In this document: positions 1 through 8,027 of the stretch, in pieces
Position numbering within the stretch: the first letter of the stretch is position 1
Layout: the number at the start of each line of letters is the position of its first letter
Assembly (NCBI GenBank): GCA_902555185.1
Contig: CACDSA010000005.1
Coordinates: forward strand, 1 to 60,607
Source of the DNA: an uncultured Pelagibacteraceae bacterium
Lineage (GTDB): Bacteria; Pseudomonadota; Alphaproteobacteria; Pelagibacterales; Pelagibacteraceae
Reading direction: 5' to 3'
Length of the DNA: 60,607 nt
Notes under the pieces: model-generated
The model's input: the letters and a program-made list of their open reading frames with translations, nothing else
Told to the model about the DNA's origin: nothing
The model's database searches: none
Made by a program: the position numbers and the translations under genes

Positions 1-1199
1 AAAAAGGCTATTACAACAGGTATTATCACAGAATTGTAAAAGGGAGGGCCAACCGAAATCTTATTATTTGAAATTGCGTCTGTAAATATTGGGTACAAAG
101 TACCTAATAACACTGTGATTAAATAAAACATCATGAACCAATTATTTATCAAAACAAAAGTTTCTTTACTGTTCGAGTTAATCAGGTCGTTCGTTGGCTT
201 ATATTTACTAAATAAAAAATAAATTGATACGAAAATCATTAAGCTTAAAAATATTAAAATGTATATACCTCTCGATGGATCGTTAGCAAAAGTATGAACT
301 GAATTAAGTATTCCAGACCTAACCAAAAAAGTACCTGTTACACTTAAAGTAAATGTCAGTAAACAAAGTATAATTGTCCAAAAATAAAGTGTATTTCTTT
401 TTTCTAAAACTAATAGGCTATGTAACAGAGCTGTCATTGCAAACCATGGGAGTAAGGATGCATTTTCAACTGGGTCCCAAAACCAAAAACCTCCCCAACC
501 TAACTCATAGTATGCCCAGATAGATCCTACTAGGATGCCTAATGTTTGAAAAATCCAAGAGATCAAAACCCAATTTTTGATTGATTGCGCAAACAAACTG
601 CCAGAGTAATTTGTAATCATTGAAGCCATAGCTGCAGAAAAATATATGGAGGATCCTACAAATCCAATATAAAGTAGAGGGGGGTGAATTGCTAAAGCTG
701 GATCCTGTAATATTGGATTCAAACCTAACCCTTCTTTAGGAATAGGGATTATAGAGCTAAAAGGATTCGAGTTAAAAATTATAAAAAATAAAAAACCTAA
801 AATTAATAAGTTTTGAATTATTAAGGTATAAAGTCTGTAATTCTTTGGATGATTTTTATTTAAAATCAAAAATAAAAATGAGAAAATTGTAAGTATTATA
901 ACCCAAAGTAATAAACTTCCCTCATGGTTTCCCCAAGTTCCAGAAATTTTATAAAAGAGAGGCTTTAATGAATGAGAGTTTTGATAAACAGTGATTAAAG
1001 AAAAATCGGAGACAATGAAAGCAGCAGAGAGTGTAAAAAAACAAATTAAAACTAAAGTGCTTTGCAATAAGCTAATCTGATAAATATTTTTGAAAATTAA
1101 ATTATTTTTTATTTTTAAACATTTTAAAGAATTATAAATAATTAACGAACTTAAAAGAATATTTATAAATAAAAGAAAATTTCCAGTATTACTTAGCAT
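1..1199 (-). CDS. ccmF: Cytochrome c-type biogenesis protein CcmF (3' part outside window)
   Basis: Haem lyase subunit of the System I cytochrome c maturation machinery in the inner membrane; with CcmH it ligates haem to apocytochrome CXXCH. About 399 codons from the start are inside the window and the rest runs off the left edge. The translation is strongly hydrophobic and carries the family hallmarks GTWGNHEGSLLLW near residue 90 and the tryptophan-rich haem-handling (WWD) motif WGGFWFWDPVEN near residue 240. The ATG at 1199 overlaps the last 11 bases of ccmE, so translation is probably coupled. It is the last visible gene of the ccmCDEF operon. Confidence 0.93.
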   Translation of the reverse strand, partial: MLSNTGNFLLFINILLSSLIIYNSLKCLKIKNNLIFKNIYQISLLQSTLVLICFFTLSAAFIVSDFSLITVYQNSHSLKPLFYKISGTWGNHEGSLLLWVIILTIFSFLFLILNKNHPKNYRLYTLIIQNLLILGFLFFIIFNSNPFSSIIPIPKEGLGLNPILQDPALAIHPPLLYIGFVGSSIYFSAAMASMITNYSGSLFAQSIKNWVLISWIFQTLGILVGSIWAYYELGWGGFWFWDPVENASLLPWFAMTALLHSLLVLEKRNTLYFWTIILCLLTFTLSVTGTFLVRSGILNSVHTFANDPSRGIYILIFLSLMIFVSIYFLFSKYKPTNDLINSNSKETFVLINNWFMMFYLITVLLGTLYPIFTDAISNNKISVGPPFYNSVIIPVVIAF

Positions 1200-1617
1200 T
1201 TTCTTTCATTATGTTTTTTAGTTCTGGAGGCATATAATTCTCATCATGTTTTGCTAAAATTCTGTCAGCGACAAAAAACTTTTTGTCCTGTAGTTTACCC
1301 TCTGCCACTACCCCTTTGCCCTCTGCAAATAAGTTTGGTATTGTTCCTTTAAAACTTACATTGATCTCATTTTTAAAATCTGTAATTATAAATCTAATTT
1401 CCTGATCTTTTATTTTAAGTGTATTTTTTTTCACCATTCCGCCAACTCTAATTTTTTTTTCAAAATTTATATCTTGGTTTATCTTAATATCAGTAGGAGA
1501 ATTAAAATATAAAATATTTTTATTAAGAGCATTTAGAATCAAAAAAATTCCAATTACTGAACCAAATAAAAATAATGCTACAAGAGAGGCCCTTTTTTTT
1601 ACTTTTTTTGGAAGCAT
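1189..1617 (-). CDS. ccmE: Cytochrome c-type biogenesis protein CcmE (haem chaperone)
   Basis: Periplasmic haem chaperone that binds haem covalently and passes it from CcmC to CcmF. It has 142 residues, normal for the family. A lysine-rich start is followed by one membrane anchor (about residues 10-30), then the OB-fold domain. The haem-binding motif LAKHDENY is present near the C terminus, with His124 as the covalent ligand and Tyr128 as the axial ligand by family knowledge. The stop overlaps the start of ccmF by 11 bases and the start lies 8 bases after the ccmD stop. Confidence 0.96.
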   Translation of the reverse strand: MLPKKVKKRASLVALFLFGSVIGIFLILNALNKNILYFNSPTDIKINQDINFEKKIRVGGMVKKNTLKIKDQEIRFIITDFKNEINVSFKGTIPNLFAEGKGVVAEGKLQDKKFFVADRILAKHDENYMPPELKNIMKENAK

Positions 1618-1625
1618 TAAATGCT

Positions 1626-1859
1626 TTAAATCGTTTTATTGTATGATGCTAATATTTTCGAAGCGATTTTAGAATTTCTTAGAACTGTTTTTTTTTGTTG
1701 AATAGAAAGTTCTTCAATTTCTTTGGCAAATTCCTTCTCATATTTTTTCAGTGTTTTTCTTGTCTTGTAGTAAACAAGCCCACAAACTAAAAAAGTTATC
1801 ACAAAAGATGACCATACGAAAATTCCGTATCCGTTCATAGTTATAAAATTACTGATCAT
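1626..1859 (-). CDS. ccmD: Haem exporter protein CcmD
   Basis: Small membrane protein that helps release holo-CcmE from the CcmABC complex. It has 77 residues with one transmembrane segment (about residues 13-30) preceded by the family-typical NGYGIFVW, then a long charged cytoplasmic tail, somewhat longer than usual. The call rests on size, this motif and the position between ccmC and ccmE. The start overlaps the ccmC end by 11 bases; Met8 (base 1838) is an alternative start that would remove the overlap. Confidence 0.85.
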   Translation of the reverse strand: MISNFITMNGYGIFVWSSFVITFLVCGLVYYKTRKTLKKYEKEFAKEIEELSIQQKKTVLRNSKIASKILASYNKTI

Positions 1860-2562
1860 ATCTCTTTAAATTCTTTTTCTTGATTCTAATGATTTCTGTC
1901 TTGTATTTCATTAGAAAAATTAGCGCACAATACAAAATTAATACAAAAAACATAAGCAATAAAGGCGTTAACATTGAAGAATGTATTGTACTTGTACCAC
2001 TAATCTTAATACTTGCAGGTTGATGTAGCGTACTCCACCATTCTACAGAGTATTTAATGATTGGTATATTTATTAGACCTATAACTGCAACAATGCTCGA
2101 GATTTTGTTTGCTTTATCATCTTCATCAAAAAATTTGTGTATGACAATGAAAATTAAGTAAAATAGTGCCAATATTACCATAGAGGTTATCCTTGCGTCC
2201 CAGGCCCAAAAAGTTCCCCATGTAGGCTGACCCCAAATGGATCCAGTTACTATTGCAATACAAGTAAACATCAAACCTATAGGCGCAATACTCTTTGTAA
2301 TTAATTTCAAGTTTTTAATTTTGAAAATAAAATTTAAAATAGAAAGAATCGCAATACAGCTGAAGGAGGCAAGACTAATCCAGGCCGCCGGTACATGCAC
2401 ATACATTATTCTCACACTTTCGCCTTGCAAATAATCAGGGGGAGAAAAAACTAATGCAAACGAAAGAGCAATTAAAAGTAAAACAAAAAATATTGAATTA
2501 ATAAAATTTATTAATTTTTCTATTAAAAAAAAAATATAACTATTATGAAAAAAATTTAACAT
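1849..2562 (-). CDS. ccmC: Haem ABC-associated protein CcmC
   Basis: Integral membrane protein that presents haem to CcmE in System I cytochrome c maturation. It has 237 residues, about six membrane spans, the tryptophan-rich motif WGQPTWGTFWAWDARIT at about residues 110-126, and the two flanking haem-ligand histidines expected for the family, His56 in MYVHVPAAW and His180 in STLHQPAS. It is the first gene of ccmC-D-E-F. No convincing Shine-Dalgarno precedes the ATG, but an A/T-rich TATTAT-like element lies about 15 bases upstream, so a short-leader transcript is possible. A candidate structured RNA lies between this gene and hspQ. Confidence 0.96.
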   Translation of the reverse strand: MLNFFHNSYIFFLIEKLINFINSIFFVLLLIALSFALVFSPPDYLQGESVRIMYVHVPAAWISLASFSCIAILSILNFIFKIKNLKLITKSIAPIGLMFTCIAIVTGSIWGQPTWGTFWAWDARITSMVILALFYLIFIVIHKFFDEDDKANKISSIVAVIGLINIPIIKYSVEWWSTLHQPASIKISGTSTIHSSMLTPLLLMFFVLILYCALIFLMKYKTEIIRIKKKNLKRYDQ

Positions 2563-2608
2563 TTAGTTTAACTACTATAATATTTTTTTTTTGTGAAGTT
2601 AAATTATA

Positions 2609-2681
2609 AGCCCAATTGAGAATGGGAGGGAGTAATACAATAAGATTATTCTCAATTAGGCTAAAACATCCTTTTATTACC
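2609..2681 (-). ncRNA. Candidate pseudoknotted leader RNA upstream of ccmC
   Basis: A 15-bp stem (2609-2623 with 2648-2662) encloses a 24-base loop. Bases 2631-2637 in that loop can pair with 2675-2681 outside the stem, giving a 7-bp H-type pseudoknot. Each helix has one non-Watson-Crick position; read on the minus strand both are G-U wobbles, on the plus strand both would be A-C mismatches. This favours a minus-strand RNA in the leader of ccmCDEF or the 3' region of hspQ. The loop also holds a CCCTCCC tract. No U-run follows, so it does not look like a terminator. I do not recognise a named family. The rest of the 2563-2736 gap holds only A/T-rich DNA. Confidence 0.4.
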
Positions 2682-2736
2682 TTGTCTGTGTGTCGCAGAT
2701 TTGAATAAATTTTGTTTTATTTTAGGCGATTAGAAA

Positions 2737-3060
2737 TTAATTAGATATTTTGAGGTAACTTGATCCTTTTTTACCTGAAAAAATTTCCTCAATTAGAGGG
2801 TGCTTCACAGGCTCTTTGGAACTATCTAAAAGTAAATTTTGCTCTGAAACGTAAGCTTCGTAAGTTACGTCATTACTTTCGGCCAAAAGATGATAAAAAG
2901 GTTGGTCTTTTCTAGGTCTTACTTCTTTTGGGATCGATTGGTACCACTCCTCTGAATTATTAAATTCAAAGTCAACGTCATAAATTACTCCTCTAAAATC
3001 GAAATGACGGTGTTTAACCACTTCTCCTATTGAAAATTTAGCTCTATTACTTATTGCCAT
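2737..3060 (-). CDS. hspQ: Heat-shock protein HspQ (YccV-like)
   Basis: Small protein of the HspQ/YccV family, which in E. coli binds hemimethylated DNA and acts as a specificity-enhancing factor for Lon. It has 107 residues with the family core: KFSIGEVVKHRHFDFRGVIYDVD at the N terminus, the PFYHLLAE strand near residue 75 and YVSEQNLL near residue 92. It is transcribed toward ccmC with a 174-base gap that contains the candidate leader RNA, so it may be a separate unit. It has its own divergent upstream region facing yciB. Confidence 0.9.
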   Translation of the reverse strand: MAISNRAKFSIGEVVKHRHFDFRGVIYDVDFEFNNSEEWYQSIPKEVRPRKDQPFYHLLAESNDVTYEAYVSEQNLLLDSSKEPVKHPLIEEIFSGKKGSSYLKISN

Positions 3061-3137
3061 TCCTAATAGTTAGTAATTTTTTTGCTAAAATCAATATCTA
3101 ATTTGTTATAGTTAAATTATATGTTAGTCTTTAATTT

Positions 3138-3683
3138 GTGAATAAGTCACTTTTAAAATTTATTACTGACTTTGGACCTTTATTAATCTTTTTTACTATC
3201 TACTATAAAAGTGGAAATAATCTAATTGTTGCTATTCCTCCTTTAATTATTGCCACTATTGTAGCTGTTGCAATTATGTACTTTGTCGAAAAAAAAATAC
3301 CATATGTGCCATTAGTTGGAGGTATAGTTATTACACTATTTGGTGGCCTTACTCTTTATTTTAATAACCCGATTTTTATTTACATGAAACCAACCATAGT
3401 GAATTTAATTTTTTCTGGAATATTGATTATTAGTAAAGTCTTTTTTCAGAGAAACTTTCTGAAATTTTTTTTACAAACGGCTTTTCAGTTAAACGACATT
3501 GGTTGGAATAAGTTAAATTTTAGATGGGCATATTTTTTTATATTTTTAGCAATACTCAATGAAATTGTTTGGAGAACGCAGCCTGAAACAACTTGGGTAA
3601 ACTTCAAGGTGTGGGGTATTCTACCAATTACTTTTATATTTACAGCTTTTCAGGTACCATTAATTAACAAGTATAAAATATGA
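3138..3683 (+). CDS. yciB: Inner membrane septation protein YciB (IspZ family)
   Basis: Polytopic inner membrane protein of the intracellular septation protein A family, linked in enterobacteria to cell envelope synthesis and the division machinery. It has 181 residues and five or six membrane helices. Family signatures are visible: FITDFGPLLIFF at the start, KPTIVN and the LNDIGWNKLNFRWAYFFIF and LNEIVWRTQ blocks. The start is a GTG at 3138; the ATG at 3121 is in another frame and closes at once. The stop overlaps the next ATG by four bases. Confidence 0.9.
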   Translation: MNKSLLKFITDFGPLLIFFTIYYKSGNNLIVAIPPLIIATIVAVAIMYFVEKKIPYVPLVGGIVITLFGGLTLYFNNPIFIYMKPTIVNLIFSGILIISKVFFQRNFLKFFLQTAFQLNDIGWNKLNFRWAYFFIFLAILNEIVWRTQPETTWVNFKVWGILPITFIFTAFQVPLINKYKI

Positions 3684-4027
3684 ATAAAATAAAATTAATT
3701 ATAAATAATGATATTAAGAAAAATGAAAAGCAGAAATTTTTTATTAAGAAAGAACTTCAATGTATTTTAAATCTTTATGCAAAAATGGTATCTAATGGGT
3801 CTTGGAAAGATTACTCCTTTTCAACTGGCGCAAAAGAAGTTTCATTTGATGTTTACAAAAGAGCATCTGAAAAACCTGTGTTGAGAATTACAAAAAACTT
3901 AAAGCCAAATTATTTTAACGAAAAATTTCTAATTAAAGATAAGGATGGAAAAGTAATAAAAAAGTCGGAAAGTCTAAATTTTCTAATAGATAGAACCAGT
4001 TGGAATAGATTAAAACTTATAAAATAA
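3680..4027 (+). CDS. DUF2794 family protein
   Basis: Member of a small cytoplasmic family of unknown function that is typical of Alphaproteobacteria. It has 115 residues; the recognisable core is KDYSFSTGAKEVSFDVYKRASEKPVLRI, which matches the family pattern of a beta-rich domain. It starts inside the yciB stop codon, so the two genes are probably co-translated. Its stop abuts the stop of the convergent BI-1 gene with no spacer. No function can be assigned from sequence. Confidence 0.75.
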   Translation: MNKIKLIINNDIKKNEKQKFFIKKELQCILNLYAKMVSNGSWKDYSFSTGAKEVSFDVYKRASEKPVLRITKNLKPNYFNEKFLIKDKDGKVIKKSESLNFLIDRTSWNRLKLIK

Positions 4028-4771
4028 TTATCTTCTTTGGCCAAAAAGTCGTAGAAGCATAATGAACAGATTTATAAAATCGAGATAAAGAGTTAGTGCG
4101 CCCATTACAGCCTTTTTGCCCATTAGCTCTCCGCTATCGCTAGCTAAATACATATTTTTAATTTTTTGAGTATCGTAAGCTGTTAAACCAACAAAAATTA
4201 ATACTCCGATTATTGAAATTACAAAATACATCATGGCAGACTTCATAAATAAATTCACTAAAGATGCAATTATTATCCCAAAAAGTCCCATGATTAAAAA
4301 AGAACCCAATTTAGTTAGATCTCTTTTAGTTGAATATCCGTAAATGCTCATAGCACCAAATGTTCCAGCTGTAATAAAGAATACTCTAGTAATACTGGCG
4401 CCAGTGTATGCGATAAATATGGATGATAAAGATAAACCCATCAAAGATGCAAAAATCCAAAAAACAGTTTGTGCTTTAGCTGCGCTCATTTTTGCAATAC
4501 CAAAACTCATGTAGAAGACAACACCAAGTGGAGCTAACATTACAACCCATGCCAAGCCTGAGTTATACAGAGAATTTCCTAAAGACGAAAGAATAAGAGG
4601 TTCAAAGGAGACAACAGCAAACTTTGCTGTAAGAAGTGCAATAAACCCTGTTAGAGCTAAAGCAGAGCTCATGTAGTTGTAAACCTTTAGCATGTAGGAT
4701 CTTAAACCCTGATCAATTATTGCTTCTGAGGCTGAAGATCTGACTGTTGATCTTTGTTTATTAATTTCCAT
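4028..4771 (-). CDS. Bax inhibitor-1/YccA family membrane protein
   Basis: Inner membrane protein of the BI-1/TMBIM family; characterised members conduct Ca2+ or modulate the FtsH protease, but the role in this group is not established. It has 247 residues with about seven transmembrane helices. The family features AYTGASITRVFFITAGTFGAMSIYGY and LTAYDTQKIKNMY (helix-capping acidic residue) are present. The N terminus of about 25 residues is hydrophilic and cytoplasmic. It is monocistronic, with an 80-base divergent region shared with the Tas-like reductase. Confidence 0.92.
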   Translation of the reverse strand: MEINKQRSTVRSSASEAIIDQGLRSYMLKVYNYMSSALALTGFIALLTAKFAVVSFEPLILSSLGNSLYNSGLAWVVMLAPLGVVFYMSFGIAKMSAAKAQTVFWIFASLMGLSLSSIFIAYTGASITRVFFITAGTFGAMSIYGYSTKRDLTKLGSFLIMGLFGIIIASLVNLFMKSAMMYFVISIIGVLIFVGLTAYDTQKIKNMYLASDSGELMGKKAVMGALTLYLDFINLFIMLLRLFGQRR

Positions 4772-4851
4772 AGTTAATTATATAAGTTTTTTTAAATACT
4801 TTTCAATAGGCAAAAATTGACCTAAAAAACTATGATAATTATTAGTTTTTT

Positions 4852-5889
4852 ATGAAATTTAAAAAATTGGGCACTACAGATCTAGATGTGAGTTTAATTT
4901 GCCTAGGCACAATGACATGGGGAACACAAAACTCTGAAAAAGATGCTTTTGAGCAAATGGACTATTCGCTTAGCGAGGGAGTAAATTTTTTTGATACGGC
5001 CGAACTTTATTCTGTTCCTCCTAATTCAGTCTCATACGGTAAAACTGAAACAATGATTGGTAATTGGTTCGAAAAAAGAAAAAACAGAGACAAAATAATT
5101 TTAGCATCTAAAGTCGCAGGTCCTGGATGTGATTGGATTCGAGGTGGAGGAAATAATTTTAACGAGAAAAAAATTGGTGAGGCAATCGAGGGAAGTCTCA
5201 AGAGGCTAAAAACAGATTACATTGATTTGTATCAATTGCATTGGCCTGAACGATCAGCAAATTTTTTTGGTAGGAGAGATTACATAAATAATGATAGTGA
5301 AGGTAAATGGAATAGTTTTGAAAGTGTACTTGAGGCTCTAAAAAAGTTTATTGAGAGTGGAAAAATTAGATATATTGGTATGTCTAATGAAACACCATAT
5401 GGGTTTTCTAAATACATAGAGTTGTCAAAAAATAAGAATCTTCCAAGAATGATGTCAGTTCAAAACCCATATAATTTAGTAAACAGAACTTATGAAATTG
5501 GCATGTCAGAAATATCTATTAGAGAAAAATGTGGCTTACTAGTCTATTATCCATTAGCAGCTGGAGCGCTTTCTGGAAAATACAGAAATGGTAAAATGCC
5601 TAAAAATTCCCGTCAAGCTTTATTTAAAGGTTGGGAAAGACATTTAAATCCTTTGGCAATGAAAGCTTATGATGAATATTATGAATTAGCTAAAGATAAT
5701 AACTTGACTATGGTTCAACTTGCTCAAGCATTTGTTAATACGAGACCGTTTGTTACAAGCAACATCATTGGAGCAACAACCATGAAACAGCTAAAAGAAA
5801 ATATAGATAGTATAAATATAGAATTGTCTGACGATATTATAGAGAAAATTAATCTTATTCATAATAAAAATCCCAATCCATCTCCTTAA
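4852..5889 (+). CDS. tas: Tas-like aldo/keto reductase
   Basis: NADP(H)-dependent aldo/keto reductase closest to the E. coli Tas type by its start and loop pattern. It has 345 residues forming an (alpha/beta)8 barrel. The catalytic tetrad is visible as Asp48 and Tyr53 in FFDTAELY, Lys87 in ASKV and His130 in DLYQLHWPER. The C-terminal cofactor region reads IIGATTMKQLKENI. The substrate is unknown. It is apparently monocistronic; only a weak 5-bp hairpin without a U-run follows the stop. Confidence 0.88.
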   Translation: MKFKKLGTTDLDVSLICLGTMTWGTQNSEKDAFEQMDYSLSEGVNFFDTAELYSVPPNSVSYGKTETMIGNWFEKRKNRDKIILASKVAGPGCDWIRGGGNNFNEKKIGEAIEGSLKRLKTDYIDLYQLHWPERSANFFGRRDYINNDSEGKWNSFESVLEALKKFIESGKIRYIGMSNETPYGFSKYIELSKNKNLPRMMSVQNPYNLVNRTYEIGMSEISIREKCGLLVYYPLAAGALSGKYRNGKMPKNSRQALFKGWERHLNPLAMKAYDEYYELAKDNNLTMVQLAQAFVNTRPFVTSNIIGATTMKQLKENIDSINIELSDDIIEKINLIHNKNPNPSP

Positions 5890-5932
5890 TTCAAAGCATT
5901 GAAATAGATAATTTTTAGTATAAAAACTAAAT

Positions 5933-6433
5933 ATGTCTCTAAAAAAAATTTTATTAACTTTTATATTAGTTATATTTTCTGTGAATGCAGTTGCAGTAAC
6001 TCCAAGATCGACTGGAAAGTATAAAAACTGGGAAAGTTTTATTGCTGAGACTGATAAAGGGAAAATTTGTTTTGCTCAAACTATGCCGATCAAAAGAGCA
6101 CCTGCTGCAGTAAAAAGAGATGAGTCCAAATTATTTGTTACTTTTAGGCCTTCAGAAGATATAAAAGACGAGGTGAGCTTAACAAGCGGTCATGATTTCA
6201 AATCCTCGAGTGTAACCGCCTCTTCAGGAAAAAGAAAATACTCTTTTTTTTCACAAAAAAACTTTGCATGGTTGCTCGATGATCAGGAAGAAAAAAAATT
6301 TATAAAACTAATGAAAAAAGCGACAAATGTAATTGTAAAAGCAAGAACAATAAAAGGTGCGGAAACTACTGATCATTATTCAATGATGGGATTTACAAAA
6401 GCATATAATACCGCAAAAAAAACCTGCGGTTAG
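5933..6433 (+). CDS. IalB-family periplasmic protein
   Basis: Secreted protein of the invasion-associated locus B superfamily, widespread in free-living Alphaproteobacteria where invasion is not the likely role. It has 166 residues with a clear signal peptide (cleavage probably near residues 20-22, VNAVA) and a small beta domain containing KNWESF and the late GFTKAYNTAKKTCG block. Only two cysteines remain after processing, Cys46 and Cys165, which could form one disulphide. The stop is followed directly by the argG ATG, so the two are co-transcribed. Confidence 0.8.
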   Translation: MSLKKILLTFILVIFSVNAVAVTPRSTGKYKNWESFIAETDKGKICFAQTMPIKRAPAAVKRDESKLFVTFRPSEDIKDEVSLTSGHDFKSSSVTASSGKRKYSFFSQKNFAWLLDDQEEKKFIKLMKKATNVIVKARTIKGAETTDHYSMMGFTKAYNTAKKTCG

Positions 6434-7618
6434 ATGAAGAAAATTGTATTAGCTTACTCAGGCGGATTAGATACTTCAGTAATTTTAAGATGGTTGCAAG
6501 AAAATTATAGAGCAGAAATAGTTGCTTATACTTCAGATATTGGCCAAGAAATTAATAGAAAAAAAATTATAACTAACGCGAAAAATCTGGGAGTAAAAAA
6601 AATAATAATCGAAGATTTAAAAAATATCTTTGTAAAAGACTATGTGTTTCCATTGATTAGAGCACATGCTGTTTACGAAGGAATTTATTTACTTGGCACT
6701 TCAATTGCTAGACCTTTAATAGCTAAAAGACAAATTGCCATCGCAAAAAAATTTAAGGCTTACGCAGTATCTCATGGAGCGACAGGTAAAGGCAATGACC
6801 AGGTTAGATTTGAACTTGGTTATGCTTTTTTTGGTGGAAAAAAAATTAAAACTATTGCACCTTGGAGAGAGTGGAAATTGCAGTCTAGAGCAGATTTAAT
6901 TAAATATGCAAAAAAAAATAATATTCCTATTCCTAAAGACAAAAAAGGTGCGCCACCTTTCTCCGTTGATGATAATATTTTCCATACTTCTACTGAAGGT
7001 AAGATTTTAGAGAATCCAAAAAATTCTGCACCAGAATTTATTTTTCAAAGAACTGTTTCGCCGGAGAAAGCCCCAAATAAAAAAACAAAAGTAAAAATTA
7101 CCTTTAGAAATAGTGATCCAATTGCTGTGAATGGAAAAAGATTAAGGCCTGATAAACTTTTAGATAAATTGAATATTCTTGCCGGAAAAAATGGCGTTGG
7201 AAGAGTAGATCTTGTTGAAAATAGATTTATTGGTATCAAATCAAGAGGTGTTTACGAAACACCTGGTGGGACTTTGTTATATGCTGCACATAGAGCGATG
7301 GAGTCAGTGACATTAGATAAAAAAACAGCCCATGATAAAGAGAAAGTTATGCCTGAGTATGCTGAATTAGTCTACAATGGATATTGGTTTTCAAAAAAAA
7401 GAATTAAACTTCAAAAAATAATTGATAAAAAAAGAAATAAGGTTTCAGGCGAAATAGTTTTGAGCTTGTACAAAGGAAATATTACAATTCTTTCAAGGAA
7501 TACAAAAAACAAAGCCTATTCAGTGAAAAAAGTTTCTTTTGAGGAAAATAAAACTTTTAATAAGAAAAAAGTTGAAAATTTTATAAAATTTCACTCTAAA
7601 CAGTTAAATAAAGGTTAA
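6434..7618 (+). CDS. argG: Argininosuccinate synthase
   Basis: Joins citrulline and aspartate with ATP to make argininosuccinate in arginine biosynthesis (cytoplasm). It has 394 residues, close to the family norm. The PP-loop AYSGGLDTS is at residues 8-16; GTSIARPLIAKRQ and SHGATGKGNDQVRFE are the citrulline/aspartate-binding blocks, and SVDDNIFHTSTEG follows. The start codon touches the stop of the IalB-family gene with zero spacing. No argH is in view, as expected when arginine genes are dispersed. Confidence 0.98.
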   Translation: MKKIVLAYSGGLDTSVILRWLQENYRAEIVAYTSDIGQEINRKKIITNAKNLGVKKIIIEDLKNIFVKDYVFPLIRAHAVYEGIYLLGTSIARPLIAKRQIAIAKKFKAYAVSHGATGKGNDQVRFELGYAFFGGKKIKTIAPWREWKLQSRADLIKYAKKNNIPIPKDKKGAPPFSVDDNIFHTSTEGKILENPKNSAPEFIFQRTVSPEKAPNKKTKVKITFRNSDPIAVNGKRLRPDKLLDKLNILAGKNGVGRVDLVENRFIGIKSRGVYETPGGTLLYAAHRAMESVTLDKKTAHDKEKVMPEYAELVYNGYWFSKKRIKLQKIIDKKRNKVSGEIVLSLYKGNITILSRNTKNKAYSVKKVSFEENKTFNKKKVENFIKFHSKQLNKG

Positions 7619-7640
7619 ATTTTTGATACAATATTAATTG

Positions 7641-8027
7641 ATGAACAATTCGATTCGAAATATTCAACTTGTCGCTGTTGTAGTAGTTCTAGTCTCAACT
7701 ATCATTGCTTTCTTTTTAGAGATGAGAGAAATGTATGAGAATAGAGATATTACATTAGCAGACCTGCTTTTGATGTTCATCTACATAGAAGTTATCGGTT
7801 TGGTTAGATCTTATTGGGAAACAAGAGCAGTAAGAATTACTTATCCTTTAGTAATAGCAATAACAGCCTTAGCCAGATTTATTATATTGCAAGACAAAGA
7901 GAGTGATCCTGCAAACTTAATTTACATATCTGTTGCGATTTTAATTGTCGCTTTAGCCACTGTAATAATAAGATTTAGAAATAGTAAATACTTAAAAATC
8001 GATAAATCAAAATCTAACGAGCTTTAA
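7641..8027 (+). CDS. PsiE-family membrane protein
   Basis: Small inner membrane protein of the phosphate-starvation-inducible PsiE family; the molecular function is unknown. With the ATG at 7641 it has 128 residues and four hydrophobic segments. The conserved family patch LLLMFIYIEVIGLVRSYWE is present, as is the RFIILQDKE motif. A TTG three bases upstream is in frame but less likely. It follows argG after 22 bases. Its last 14 bases overlap the 3' end of the convergent folD gene. No Pho-box was recognised upstream. Confidence 0.82.
   Translation: MNNSIRNIQLVAVVVVLVSTIIAFFLEMREMYENRDITLADLLLMFIYIEVIGLVRSYWETRAVRITYPLVIAITALARFIILQDKESDPANLIYISVAILIVALATVIIRFRNSKYLKIDKSKSNEL

Noticed and set aside
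2576-2581. Plus-strand promoter (perfect TATAAT) driving an RNA across the hspQ-ccmC gap
   Set aside because: No acceptable -35 element at the right spacing, and TATAAT is common in this composition; wobble pairs favour the minus strand for the RNA.
2563-2736. 6S RNA or signal-recognition-particle RNA in the hspQ-ccmC gap
   Set aside because: The stem-loop does not show the long closing stem and central bubble of 6S RNA nor the conserved apical sequence of SRP RNA; I report only an unnamed candidate structured RNA.
5890-5932. Terminator after the Tas-like reductase gene
   Set aside because: Only a 5-bp AT-rich stem (TTCAA/TTGAA) without an adjacent T-run; too weak.
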